Shown here piece by piece: positions 47,061 through 57,822 of a DNA stretch of 64,000 nt (positions are counted from its first letter, which is position 1; each line of letters starts with the position of its first letter). Location: NCBI RefSeq assembly GCF_914767665.1, contig NC_059508.1, forward strand, positions 6,076,001 through 6,140,000. Direction: 5' to 3'. The stretch comes from Harmonia axyridis (taxonomy: Eukaryota; Arthropoda; Insecta; Coleoptera; Coccinellidae). The position numbers and the translations under genes were made by a program. The notes below the pieces were generated by a model. That model made no database searches. It was not told where the DNA came from and was given only the letters and a program-made list of their open reading frames with translations.

Positions 47061-48164
47061 CTTATCAGCATTCCAATATTTTGAAAATTGTTTTTTTCTC
47101 TTCTTTCACATAAGATTCGGTGAAATCCGGAATTTTTCTTCCATTTAATGTGTCTTGTTTCGTTCAAAACCTTCCCGAGAGAACATAAAAAATAAGTTAT
47201 AAAGTCATCTTGATTCGATTATTTGATCAACTTACTATGTTCTTGAGTAATTATAGTTTTGAAAATTTGATTCTTTTCTGGTTGTAATAATAGTTTTTAT
47301 AATCATTGAAATTTTACGACAAAGAATTGAATATTTATATTACAATACAATTCCTGTAATATTTCCAAATTTTCTCGTATAATGAATACCATTCAAAGAT
47401 TCGAAAATAATCAAAAAAATCAATGATACATTAGAGATAAATTTCATTTCTGAACAAATTATAGAACAAAATAAGATTCAAAGCTTTGTTCGAATAACTT
47501 GCCACTGAGATTTTAAGAATTTTGATCTCCAATTTTTCTGGAAAGGTTTTTCCTTCAACTCCATTTCATCTTATCAATGATATACGACCAGAAGAAGATC
47601 GTTGAAGTTGAGAAGGTTACCAAACGAATGGCTGCATTATTAGAGAAATATTTTCCCGCGATACTATCAAACTTTTTAACTCGAAATATGACTCCTCCAA
47701 TCTCTTGTCCCAAATGGAGACATTCCGGTTATTTTTGAGGGGATTTATGTACAGATCTGATATCTCCATTGCGTCGCGTTCTGTAGATAGCACATAAGGT
47801 AATCGAAAAATTAGGTAATTCCTGCTTGCAGTTTGTTGAGACACATAGCATTGGGGAGAAATTAGGGGAGATGAAGATATCTCACGTTCGTATAAAGTTT
47901 CTTGAACACGCGCTCAAGATAAAAGTCAGTTTTGGTAGGAGATATCTGGTTATTACTACTAATTCATGTTCAGTTAAGTGATATAGTGCTCAACAATTTC
48001 AGCAAATTATTTGGATGATAAGCGTTAAGAAATATCCGAGTGAAGGAGGTAATTAGTCCTCAAAATTATTCTCATTATGTTTCAACGTCTAGAAACATGA
48101 ATATGCAAACCTTCCTGTGAAAATCTTTATTGTAATATGAAAACTAAATTATTCTCTCTCAATA
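47061..48164. other. intron sequence, no feature
   Basis: AT-rich intron of the FN3 gene. Frames such as 47617-47844 (-) carry no domain. Confidence 0.5.
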
Positions 48165-48577
48165 CATAGCCGTTCAACTTTACTTCCGCCGTTTTTTTAC
48201 GAAATTCGAGACTTCATCGTGAAAAACTGGTCCAACATTTATAATGCAAAGTATTATCCATTGCTAGCTACTACTTTGTCCCATCTTATGGGCAGAGTAC
48301 GAATCCCGCGTAGAAAAAACTGGACATCTTTTGAAGCGATCCACGAATAGATCAAATTTTTTACTTCATCATAAGACCAGAAGTGCTGGTCAGCAACCCC
48401 GTGTGCCATTGATCGAAATAAGCGATAGTCCGTGGGAGCAACGTCTGCTGTTCACAAGCAAACAAACGCCGTTCAACATATCTCGGCTTCAACTCGTACA
48501 GCGTTCAATTTCCTTGTTTCTGAATCATTCCCATGACTTTCAGGCGTTTTTAAATGGCTTGTTGCGTCACTGCCGCA
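48165..48577 (-). mobile_element. Mar-A copy 3, internally deleted
   Basis: The 3' end of Mar-A (near 48180: ACTTTACTTCCGCCG) and the C-terminal coding region to about 48448 are joined directly to the N-terminal/hinge region (48449-48577: TTCACAAGC to TTGTTGCGTCAC). The catalytic core between is deleted. It then abuts the nested foldback, whose left end is lost at this junction. Confidence 0.8.
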
Positions 48578-48581
48578 TCTG

Positions 48582-50254
48582 ATCGTTGGAGATATATAGG
48601 GATTTGTTCATCTTATGAGTGAAATTTTACAGTTCGATAACTGATTAACAAATCTACCGAATGATATCAAATTTTGAAGTTTTGTTACCCTTTCCTATCT
48701 CCTTCCTTCAATATTTCTGAATTCGAGTAAATCAGATCCGGACTAGGAAGATTTCAGACTTTTCCTATTTTCGTGAATATTGGATCACCCTGTACGTGAA
48801 CATTATGATTTTTTTCCGTTTTCGGAACCACAAAGAATCAATTCATTATAAAAATTCTAAATCTCTGCTTGGCACGATCATACAGGGTGATTAATAAACA
48901 TTCCCTTATGAGTGAAATTTTTTTAATTCAATAATTCTTCAACAAATCCACCGAATAATTTCAATTTTTGAAGTTTTGTCGCCCTTAACTATCTCCTCCT
49001 TTCAATATATCTGAAATCGAATAAATCAACTCCAGACTAACAAAATTTTAGACTTTTTCTATTTTCGTGAATATTGGATCACTCTGTACGTCAATATCAT
49101 AATTTATTTTCGTTTTCGTAACCACAATGAATTAATTATAATCAACATTCTAAAACTCAGCTTGCCACCATCATACAGGGTGACCAATAAACATTCCCTC
49201 ATGAAAGAAGTACAACCGATTCAACCGAATAAGATAGCAGAATCTGTGAAACAACTTTATCATATCAACGTGCTCAAAAATGTATCAAAATGGAGGAGTA
49301 TCATTTCGAACAATATCTGCTGAACTGAAAATATTTTATTTTCGATTCATTGTTTTCAAGATCAAATATTTTCAATTTATTTGCTGTTTTTGTTCTATTC
49401 TTTATCCAGTTTGTTGATTAAAAGTTTTCTCAAATAATTTGAGGAAAATTTAGGTGACATTCGTGAAGGATGAAACAACTTCAATTTTCGAAATAATTCT
49501 ACCGATAAATTCAAGATATCTTGAACTATGAAATTTCTTTCATGGAGAAATGTTTATTGATCACCCTGAATGATGGCGCCAAGCAGAGATTTAAAATTTT
49601 TATTATGAATTAATTCTTTGTGGTTACGAAAACGAAAAAGAATCATGATATCAACATACAGGGTGATTCAATATTCAAGAAAATAGAAAAGGTCTTAAAT
49701 TTTCCTAGTCCGGATCTGATTTACTCGATTTGAGAAATATTGAAGGAAGGCGATAGTAAAGGGCGACAAAACATGAAAAATTTAAATTATTAGGTGGATT
49801 TCTTGAAGAGGTATTGAACTAAAAAAATTTCACTCATAAGGGAATGTTTATTGATCACCCTGTATGACCGTGCCAAGCAGAGATTTAGAATTTTTATAAT
49901 GAATTGATTCTTTGTGGTTCCGAAAACAGAAAAAATCATAATGTTCACGTACAGGGTGATCCAATATTCACGAAAATAGGAAAAGTCTGAAATTTTCCTA
50001 GTCCGGATCTGATTTACTCGAATTCAGAAATATTGAAGGAAGGCGATAGGAAAGGGTGACAAAACTTCAAAACTTGAAATTATTCAGTCGATTAGTTAAA
50101 GAGTTATTCAACAGTGAAATTTCACTTATAAGATGAACATCACCCTGTATATCCCAAACGAAGGCACTCAGGCGATTGAAACCTCTTGATACGGGTCCTC
50201 CATGATGACCAAAATCATGGTATTCGTTTGTCGCATTCTTCCCGGAACACCCTG
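48582..50254. mobile_element. second copy of the nested foldback (compare 19633-21006)
   Basis: Repeats the nested plan of 19633-21006: TTCATCTTATGAGTGAAATT near the left, three pairs of CAGGGTGA/TCACCCTG inside, and the right outer arm ending GGAACACCCTG at 50254. The left outer arm of about 100 bp is missing, replaced by Mar-A. Internally about 300 bp longer than the first copy because one more arm pair (48887-49160) is present. Confidence 0.85.
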
Positions 50255-50256
50255 TG

Positions 50257-51074
50257 TATTATTTCCTGCACTGGCACATTGAAGAGGTGATGAAAGTTTC
50301 CCGTTTCCAGAAATACACAATTTATCAGTGTAAATCCCATTGTACCTTAACGCCTCATCATACATGATTATAATACAACAGTTCCTCATTCTCTTCATTA
50401 TAATGGTTTCCTCATGCCCTTTCATTTCGAAAGCTCCATATTCTTCGTGATATACTGTGAAATGTCTGAAAACCAAAACGCAAGAGACATTTAATTTGCT
50501 GGAACAAAAGCACGAAATCATCGTTTTCTGAGTCGCACCATGCATCCATCTTTTCTTGTTGTGAAGCGTCGAATTCCTGATGAAATGAGTATTTCACACA
50601 GCGTTAAAGCATTCCTCACTAAGGTTAATGAAAAGTATCCACAGAAATCACAAGTATTCGAATGAAATAAACGGAATCTCAGTTTCAGGGAAAGTTACAG
50701 ATTTTTTCACAATACACTTGAAGATTTGTTATGAGTTATAACCGCTCCAACTGAAGAGTTATTTATTTATTTCATTTAGTCAATTATCTCCAAGAAAAAA
50801 CAGTTTTGAATGAAAACAACGGAGAACTGAATGAGATTCTGATTTCTGTCGAATCTTCATTTCTTTTCAATAGTTATTCAATACTAATTCAACTCAAAAT
50901 CAAACTTATGCAGATACGAGCTTCGGATTCTTCTCTTGACATATTTAATTATATATAACATACTACATGTTACATAAGAATGATATAATAGGATAATTTC
51001 TGATCATATGCATTCAGTTATCTAGAAAAAATACTTTATAAATAGCAACGTTCGCTCCTTAGAACACCTGATAT
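50257..51074. other. intron sequence, no feature
   Basis: The 125-codon frame at 50168-50545 (-) starts in unique intron DNA and ends in the foldback arm. I see no domain. Confidence 0.45.
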
Positions 51075-51871
51075 AGTCATTGATACCAACAACCGGCTCC
51101 TTCGCTATTTTGCCTTCCATATTATTTGCTTTCGTATTGAAAAAATAGGAGGTACAAAGGACAATCAGAGTTTCCTTGGATAATTTTAAGAAATTAAATC
51201 CTTCAAAAATGGACCCATAAAATCTTTGTTTTCGAGATACAGGGTGTTTCTCGTAGTCCTACATTTTTGTGATAATTATACCATTTTATCGAATCTTTAT
51301 TAATCTACTCTACAGATTGGGTAAATAAGTGCCAAAACTTACAATTGATCTTTTCACCACAGCTTACTTACTGGATCTTTATAGGAATTTGGATTTTTCT
51401 GAATTTTACTACAGGATTTTTTGCTCGAAAATTGGCAGCAGATACAACACAACTACGAGATACCAAAACGTGTAGTGCTGAACCAATCTTTTTTTTTACA
51501 TTTTTCTGAAATAGCAGTGGTAAAAAAAAAAAAGTTTTAGAAGAAAGAAACGGACACTGTTCCAAAACAAAATATCACCCTGTAGATTTATAATCAGAAT
51601 TACATTCACATGATGAGCTTCAAATTGAATTATCTATGCCAAATTCAAGTTGAATATCTTGTGGAGACAAGGTGGTTTGAGAAAAACATCAATTTACCTT
51701 CAATTTAGGAACAAGAGCATACATCGGGCTGTCTCTACATATGTCACTCTTCGTTTTTGTTGTAGATGGTGATTACAATCTTTGTGCAGCTATCTATCTG
51801 AGTGGGTTGGTTTTCTGTAAAATAATATATGTATATATAAACTGAAATTATAACGAATCGCATCAAAAATG
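51075..51871 (+). repeat. dispersed repeat R1, long copy
   Basis: Opposite orientation to 39000-39580 and similar through CGGCTCCTTCGCTATTTTGC, GATACAGGGTGTTTCTCGTA and ATATCACCCTGTAGATTT. It continues into a 250-bp segment (51605-51871: ATGGTGATTACAATCTTTGT, GTTGGTTTTCTGT) that recurs before three more Mar-A copies at 53985, 54600 and 55480. Confidence 0.78.
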
Positions 51872-52551
51872 TGTACAACTTTGTTTTCGCCGTTTTGCAA
51901 TAGGTGGCTGTAGCGGTAAGTGGTAGTCAAATAAATAGATCATAGATATCATACAATAAGCTTAGGTATTGTAAACATAACGCCATTGAAATATTAGTCG
52001 ATTTGTGTCTGCATCATAAAGTTATTCTCGATTAAACATGTCAGTTTACAAGCCAAATTCTCGTAATTTTCGGAGGGGTTTTAATTATCTGCTTTATTAT
52101 GAAGAAATTTGCGGCTGAAGCTTATCGAATGCTGTCAAAGGCCGCTATCAGTGAAAGAACGTGCCGAGAGTGGTTTCAACGCTTCAAGAACGGTTATTTT
52201 GACGTCAAACACCAGCATGGAGGTGGAAGAGTGAAGGTTTTCGAAGATGCAGAATTGAAGGCATTACTTGATCAAGACTCGTATCAAACGCAACAATAAT
52301 TGGCAGGATCATTGGGAGTGACGCAATAAGCCATTTCAAAACGCCTGAAAGTCATGGGAATGATTCAGAAACAGGAAAATTGGGTGCCGTACGAGTTGAA
52401 GCCAAGATATGTTGAATGGCGTTCGTTTGTTCGTGAACATCGGCTTGCAAGGCTAAGGTGGAAGAGATTTATTCATCGCATTGTGACTGGAGACAAAAAA
52501 TGGGTTCTAAGGATTGCTCAGTCACAGGGGATCGTTATCGAACGCAATTAA
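51872..52551 (+). mobile_element. Mar-A copy 4, interrupted by LTR-A
   Basis: 5' terminal repeat GTGTACAACTTTGTTTTCGC, untranslated region, then transposase N-terminus from about 52037 (ISERTCREWFQRFKNGYFDV, QDSYQTQQ) and HRIVTGDKKWVL at the first catalytic block. After a deletion the copy jumps to GDRYRTQL-type coding and is cut by an LTR at 52552. At least two stops precede the break. Confidence 0.85.
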
Positions 52552-53270
52552 TGTAGGATCCAGTTATTGTTCCCTGTAAATAATTGTGATGGTCAACAGG
52601 ATGCTTGGAGACCTATTAGTTTTTTCAAGTGTCGAGGGCATGACAGTTTCAATGAATTTACAGGGAACGAATTGCTTTTGTATATAACTTAGAAAGGAAG
52701 TGTTAATTCTTCGAGATGTTGAAAACATGTCGGGTCGTTCACTCCATTGTAAATCTTAGGAGATTTACTGGGGTTAGGAAAGATCGAAAACAAGACGGAT
52801 GTACCAGATGTGTCACATCTATGTATCAGGTTCTAGTCCTTCGAGAATATTCGATTTCCAGGAATCCGCGAAGAGCTTTGTGGGCGGTACGACAAAACTC
52901 TTATTGGACTAGGGGTGGTACTTGGTACTTTCCCCCGATATCGGAGTGGTGCTAAGGGTATGATCAAGCCGGAAGAAGGGAAGTCGATATTCAGGGGAGG
53001 TTAGTAAGTTGCGGGCAGTAGTGAGTAAGTTACAGCCGTTGGACAGTTCAAGTCAAGTCTAAGACAAGTTAAGAGCAAGTTCGGTCGGTCAACTTAAGAC
53101 GTACGACGTAAAGACGGTTCACGGACTAGATTAAGACGAGTCGCGAACGAGTTAAAGAAGAGACGACCGAAACTAGACTTGAAGACGAAGACGTGATATT
53201 CGAAGAAGCAAAGTTGTAAATATGTATATTCATGAAAAATTTCATTTAATAAATCACAGTGTGAAAGATG
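52552..53270 (+). mobile_element. LTR-A third copy, right end broken
   Basis: Starts TGTAGGATCC in the mariner and follows LTR-A through CAGATGTGTCACATCTAT and the AGACG-rich block. Near 53209 about 80 bp are missing, the TTGTAAATATGTATAT part is still recognisable, then similarity is lost. No CCTACA end or target duplication. Confidence 0.8.
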
Positions 53271-53984
53271 TAGCTGATCGAGCCACTTATTCTTATCAGA
53301 AGATCTTTTGCTTCAGAATGGATTATTTTAAATAAAGGAGGCGCATATATCCGCACAGAAGCCGATAGTTTCCGACGTAGGACCTTTGCAACCTGATATT
53401 GGGGTCAGATCGTTAGGCCGCAAGAATTCCTAAACCTTCCTGCATGTCGAACTGTGGCACAACTGATTGTGTATTAGGCAATCAGATTCGAGCCGTGTAA
53501 TGAATCCGGCTGAAATGGCTCTGGATTTTCGGTTAGTTCCTGTGCCGGACAATTATGATAACCCAGTCATCGAATTTCGTTACGTTTCAACACAGGCTAA
53601 CGCCTCGGAATATGGTCGAAGTGTTTGCCGATACAGAAACTGTAGCTACGTTATAATGATGAGATTATCTCGTGTCGTGGGTAATCGACCGCGCTGCCAT
53701 CAGCTCAACGCTTACGCCATAATTCTTTTTAAAAGCCGCTGTGCGTTGACTATACAGGGACTTTTAAATGTGATTTATTGAACTCCGATCCTATTTTTGA
53801 CTCTGTATCGGAAAAACAGCGGATTTTCCTTCGGATCGAGAACAGTTGAACGTTTCGAATTTGATGACTCGTTTTAGCTACAACTTCAGTAAGAATACCT
53901 ATTAAATTATGGTTTAATCATTGTCTATTTGCCTTTACTTATCAGAAAACAGGGAATGCTTCAGTCGAAAAAAAAACTATTCTG
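53271..53984. other. unassigned segment of higher GC
   Basis: About 53340-53790 is visibly richer in G and C than its surroundings and has an open frame at 53467-53781 (+) with no domain I know. It may be the inner part of a retroelement joined to the LTR, or an unrelated repeat. I cannot decide. Confidence 0.35.
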
Positions 53985-56115
53985 AATCAAATCGAAATTG
54001 GTTCGGAAAATCAGCATATCATATGATGAAAACTTCGTGATGGCAAGGTGATTTGAGAAAAAAATCAATTTACCTTCAATTTAAGAACACGAGCATACGT
54101 CGAGCTGTCTTTACAATTGTCACTCTGCGTTTCTGTTGTAGATGGTGATTACAATCTTTGTGCAGGTATCTATCTCTGTGAGTTGGTTTCCTGTGAAATA
54201 ATATATGTATAGAAAAACTGAAATTATAGCGAATTACATCAAAAATGTATGTACAACATTGCTTCCGCCGTTTGGCTGTTGCGGTAAGTGGTAGTCGAAA
54301 TAAATAGATCGTAGATGTCATACAATAAGCTCAGATATTTGTGAACATAACGCCATCGAAATGTAGATAGTAGATTTGTGTCTGCATCATCAAAAGTTAT
54401 TCTCGATTAAATGTCAGCTTACAAGCCAAATTCTCGTCATTTGCGAGATGTTTCAATTTTCTGCTTCAATATGAAGAAATCTGAGGCTGAGTCTCATGGA
54501 ATACCCTCAAATACCTATGGTGAGGCCGCTATTAGCGAAAGAATGTGCCGCTTCAAGAACGGTGATATTGACGTCAAAGAGGTGGAAGAGGGTAGGTTTT
54601 CGAAGATGCAGAATGAATTTAAGATAAATATCTTGTGAAGACAAGGTGCTTCGAGAAAAAAATCAATTTACCTTCAATTCAGGAACACAAGCATACGTCG
54701 GGTTGTCTCTACAAGTGCCACTCTTCGTTTTTGTTGTAGATGGTGATTACAATCTTTGTGCAGGTATCTATCTGAGTAGGTTGGTTTTCTGTAAAATACT
54801 ATATGTATAGATAAACTAAAGTGATAGCGAAAAGAATCAGGTGCAATTATACAAAAATGTATTAGGTGTACAACTTTGCTTCCGCCGTTTTGCAATGATT
54901 TCGACGTAGAAGACCAGCATCGAGGTGGAAGAGAGAAGGTTTTCGAAGATGCAGAATCGGAGGCATTACTTGATCAAGACTCGTGTCAAACGCAACAAGA
55001 ATTGGCAGGATCATTGGGAATGACGCAACAAGCCATTTTAAAAACGCCTGAAAATGGGAATTATTCAGAAACAAAGAAATTGGGTACCGTAGGTACGAGT
55101 TGAAGCCGAAAAATGTTGAATGGCGTTTTTTTGCTTGTGAACAGCTGCTTGCAAGGCAAAGACGAAAAGGATTTCAGCATCGCATTGTGACTGGAGACAA
55201 AGAATGGGTTCATTACGATAATCGTAAGCGCACAAAATCATGGAGATATCCCATCCATGCTTCCACGTCGATTGTTTGAAATTTTTTTCTCAAAATCGGT
55301 AGCAGATACGACAAAACTACAAGACATCAAAAACTGAAGTACTGGACCAAAGTTTTTTTCTACATTTTTCTGAACTACCAACGGTCCATCGAAAAAAGTT
55401 CTTCAGGAAAGAATCGGACACTGTTCGAAAATAAAATATCACCCTGTAGATTTGTATTCAAAATAAGCATATCACATGATGTCAACTTCAAATTGAATTT
55501 TCTATGCCAAATTTAAGTTAAATATCTTGTGAAGACAAGGTGCTTCGAGAAAAAAATCAATTTACCTTCAATTTAGGAACACGAGCAGACGTCGGGATGA
55601 CTCTACAAGTGCCACTCTTCGTTTTTGTTGTAGATGGTGATTCAATTCTTTGTGCAGGTATCTATCTGAGTGAGTTGGTTTTCTGTGAAATAATATATGT
55701 ATAAATAAACTAAAATTATAGCGAAAAGAATCAGGTGCAATTATATCAAAAATGTAGTAGGTGTACAACTTTGCTTCTGCCGTTTTGCAATGATTTTGAC
55801 GTCGAAGACGAGAAACATGATAAAGTGATTTTATAGCATGACAATGCTCGACCCCATGTTGCGAAAGTGGTCAAGACATGCTTGGAAATGTCCAACCCCA
55901 CCCGCCGTATTCTCCAGACGTTGCTCCCTCGGACTATTACTCGTTTCGATCAATGGCACACGGCCTGGCAGACCACCACTTCCGGTCTTAGGAAGACCTG
56001 AAAAATTGGATCGATTCGTGAATCGCTTCAAATGATGATAAGTTTTTTCTACGCGAGATTCGTACTCTGCCCATAAGATGGGACAAAGTAGTATCTAGCA
56101 ATGAATAATAGTATG
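53985..56115 (+). repeat. tandem duplication block: R1 segment plus Mar-A fragment, three units
   Basis: Three further units of the R1 tail plus a Mar-A 5' end, at 53985-54610, 54611-55262 and 55270-56115; the first unit of the set is at 51605-52551. The join is the same each time (AAAAATGT followed by the mariner end GTACAAC). Units 3 and 4 also share a deletion that joins the terminal repeat CCGTTTTGCAATGATTT straight to GACGT of the coding region. Coding traces: 54411-54610 N-terminus; 54896-55262 EDQHRGGREKVFEDAESEAL to the first catalytic block; 55820-56100 HDNARPHVAKVVKTCLEM and the C-terminus. All are dead. Confidence 0.85.
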
Positions 56116-57002
56116 GGTAAAAACTGAACAAATCGAAGTATGATCATCTTGAGCTCAAAATGATAATGTCGTATTTGAAATGAGAATGAATTTATCGAGA
56201 TATAGCAATAATTGGGTTCATTAAAAATTACTGGTTCTTAATTCTAGAGTTTTAGATCAGGATATTATTGATATTTCGTGAATTCCGTGAACCTTCGGAA
56301 TCCTACATGTACTTCTAACTCGTTAAAAATGTTTATCTGGTATAGTTTGTTCTTAAATCGTGAAAATAGAAAAATTCAGTGTTATTCATTTGTCAATCAT
56401 ATATCGAACAAGTATGAAAATGTTGTGTTTGAGTTTATTGAAATTCAATTATGCATTTTCATCTAGTGTCAAGTTTAGAACAGGATATTTCAATTCTGAA
56501 ACAAGTTCAAAAAACCCTTTTTCAAACTTTGACCTGCTTTTTGAATTCCCTCAAAGTTTGTAGCTGCTTGGTTCTATTAATTAACGCTCTATCAATCAAA
56601 CAATTAATTGCTCGACGTTAACAACTTTTTTGCTTGTATCCACTTCTCAAAGAGCTGAAATGAGACTAACAATTAATTTGTGATTAAATTGTTCAGAGAG
56701 GGAACTTAATTTGATGAAAGAAACCTATAACTATTTTCGACCAATTTCGAGCTCTTCCTAGTTCTCAAAGTTAAAATTGGATTTCACTAGCGAAATATGC
56801 GAACGCTGCATTATTCGGAAACTGATGCATTATATACTAATGTGAGGTGAAAATTCCCGGATTTAGAATATCATCTTCATCGAATCTCTAATTCAGGATT
56901 AAAAGTTGAATTATGAAATATCTATGATCTCGTGGCCGTGCTTCATGAAAAATGAAAATATTGTGAAGTTTTCGGAATTCTAAAAAATTTTCTTTCTTTC
57001 AG
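56116..57002. other. intron sequence before exon 2
   Basis: Unique-looking AT-rich intron with no repeat recognised, ending in the acceptor of the next exon. Confidence 0.5.
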
Positions 57003-57117
57003 AGTCACACAATACAGAACTTGGAAACCTATACTCAATATCTGGTATCACTGCAAGTCTTCAATCCTGAAGGTCCTGGACCCAATACAACTGTTCTCGT
57101 CATGACCGATGAAGGAG
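57003..57117 (+). CDS. FN3-domain exon 2 of the same adhesion protein
   Basis: A 115-bp internal exon. The acceptor is TTTTCTTTCTTTCAG ending at 57002; the donor is GGAG|GTGAGT at 57118. It enters in phase 0, matching the phase-0 end of the exon at 45527, and leaves in phase 1, matching the phase-1 entry of that exon, so the pair forms one domain module bounded by phase-1 introns. It encodes SHTIQNLETYTQYLVSLQVF then NPEGPGPNTTVLVMTDEG. The Leu of NLETYTQY and the following Tyr are the conserved E-F positions of an FN3 domain, and NPEGPGP is the F-G turn. TDEG would lead into the next FN3 linker. Combined domain length is 62 + 38 residues plus the split codons, normal for FN3. The next exon is not in the window as far as I can see. 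Confidence 0.9.
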
Positions 57118-57148
57118 GTGAGTCCAAAAGATCATTATTCATATATTA

Positions 57149-57820
57149 CAGGGTGGCCATTTGAAAACGAAACAGACGAGATTACAGACGAAATAAAGTT
57201 TTTCGATAGAAATGCTCGGACAGGTTGATTTCTGTTTCGAGGGGGACAACTTAAGATGTAGGTTACGGACGCATAGCGCTTCAACCCTTGCTACCACAAC
57301 CATCACCCCCAAATTTTGAATAGGGAAGATGGGGTGAGTGATACCTCATTTGAAAGGTATTTTTATACTGATTTCAGCACAGTAATTGTTTTTTCATTTT
57401 ATGCATTAGTTTTCGAAATATTCTTAACTAAGTATTTGAAAATGAAGTGGTGTTTTCATGGCACTTGTAGTGTTTTGTGAAAAATCGACATTTTGAGCTT
57501 CAAAACAACCATGACTGTGGCTTCCTTCCTAACTAACTAACGCATGAATATTTCGAGAACTAATGCATAAAATGGAAAAACAATTACTGTGCTAAAATCA
57601 GTATAAAAATACCTTCAAATTGAGGTATCACTCACCCCATCTTCCCTATTCAAAAATTGGGGGTGGGGGTTGTAGCAGCAAGGGTTGAAGCGCTATGCGT
57701 CCGTAACCTACATCTTAAGTTGTCCCCCTCGAAACAGAAATCGACCTGTCCGAGCATTTCTATCGAAAAACTTTATTTCGTCTGTAATCTCGTCTGTTTC
57801 GTTTTCAAATGGCCACCCTG
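57149..57820. mobile_element. 672-bp TA-flanked foldback element 31 bp after a splice donor
   Basis: Starts CAGGGTGGCCATTTGAAAAC and ends with the complement, with TA at 57147-57148 and 57821-57822. The arms are about 275 bp and almost identical (shared GGTTACGGACGCATAGCGCT). No coding sequence: the frame at 57657-57848 is arm sequence. High arm similarity suggests a young copy. Confidence 0.9.
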
Positions 57821-57822
57821 TA

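Noticed and set aside
50168..50545. 125-codon open frame on -
   Set aside because: Crosses the edge of a foldback arm into unique intron. No domain, no splice logic and no codon bias that I can see.
53455..53495. Possible Pol III A and B boxes (TGGCACAACTG, GATTCGAGCC)
   Set aside because: The B-box-like word is good, but spacing from the A-box-like word is too short for a tRNA and I see no cloverleaf or SINE tail.
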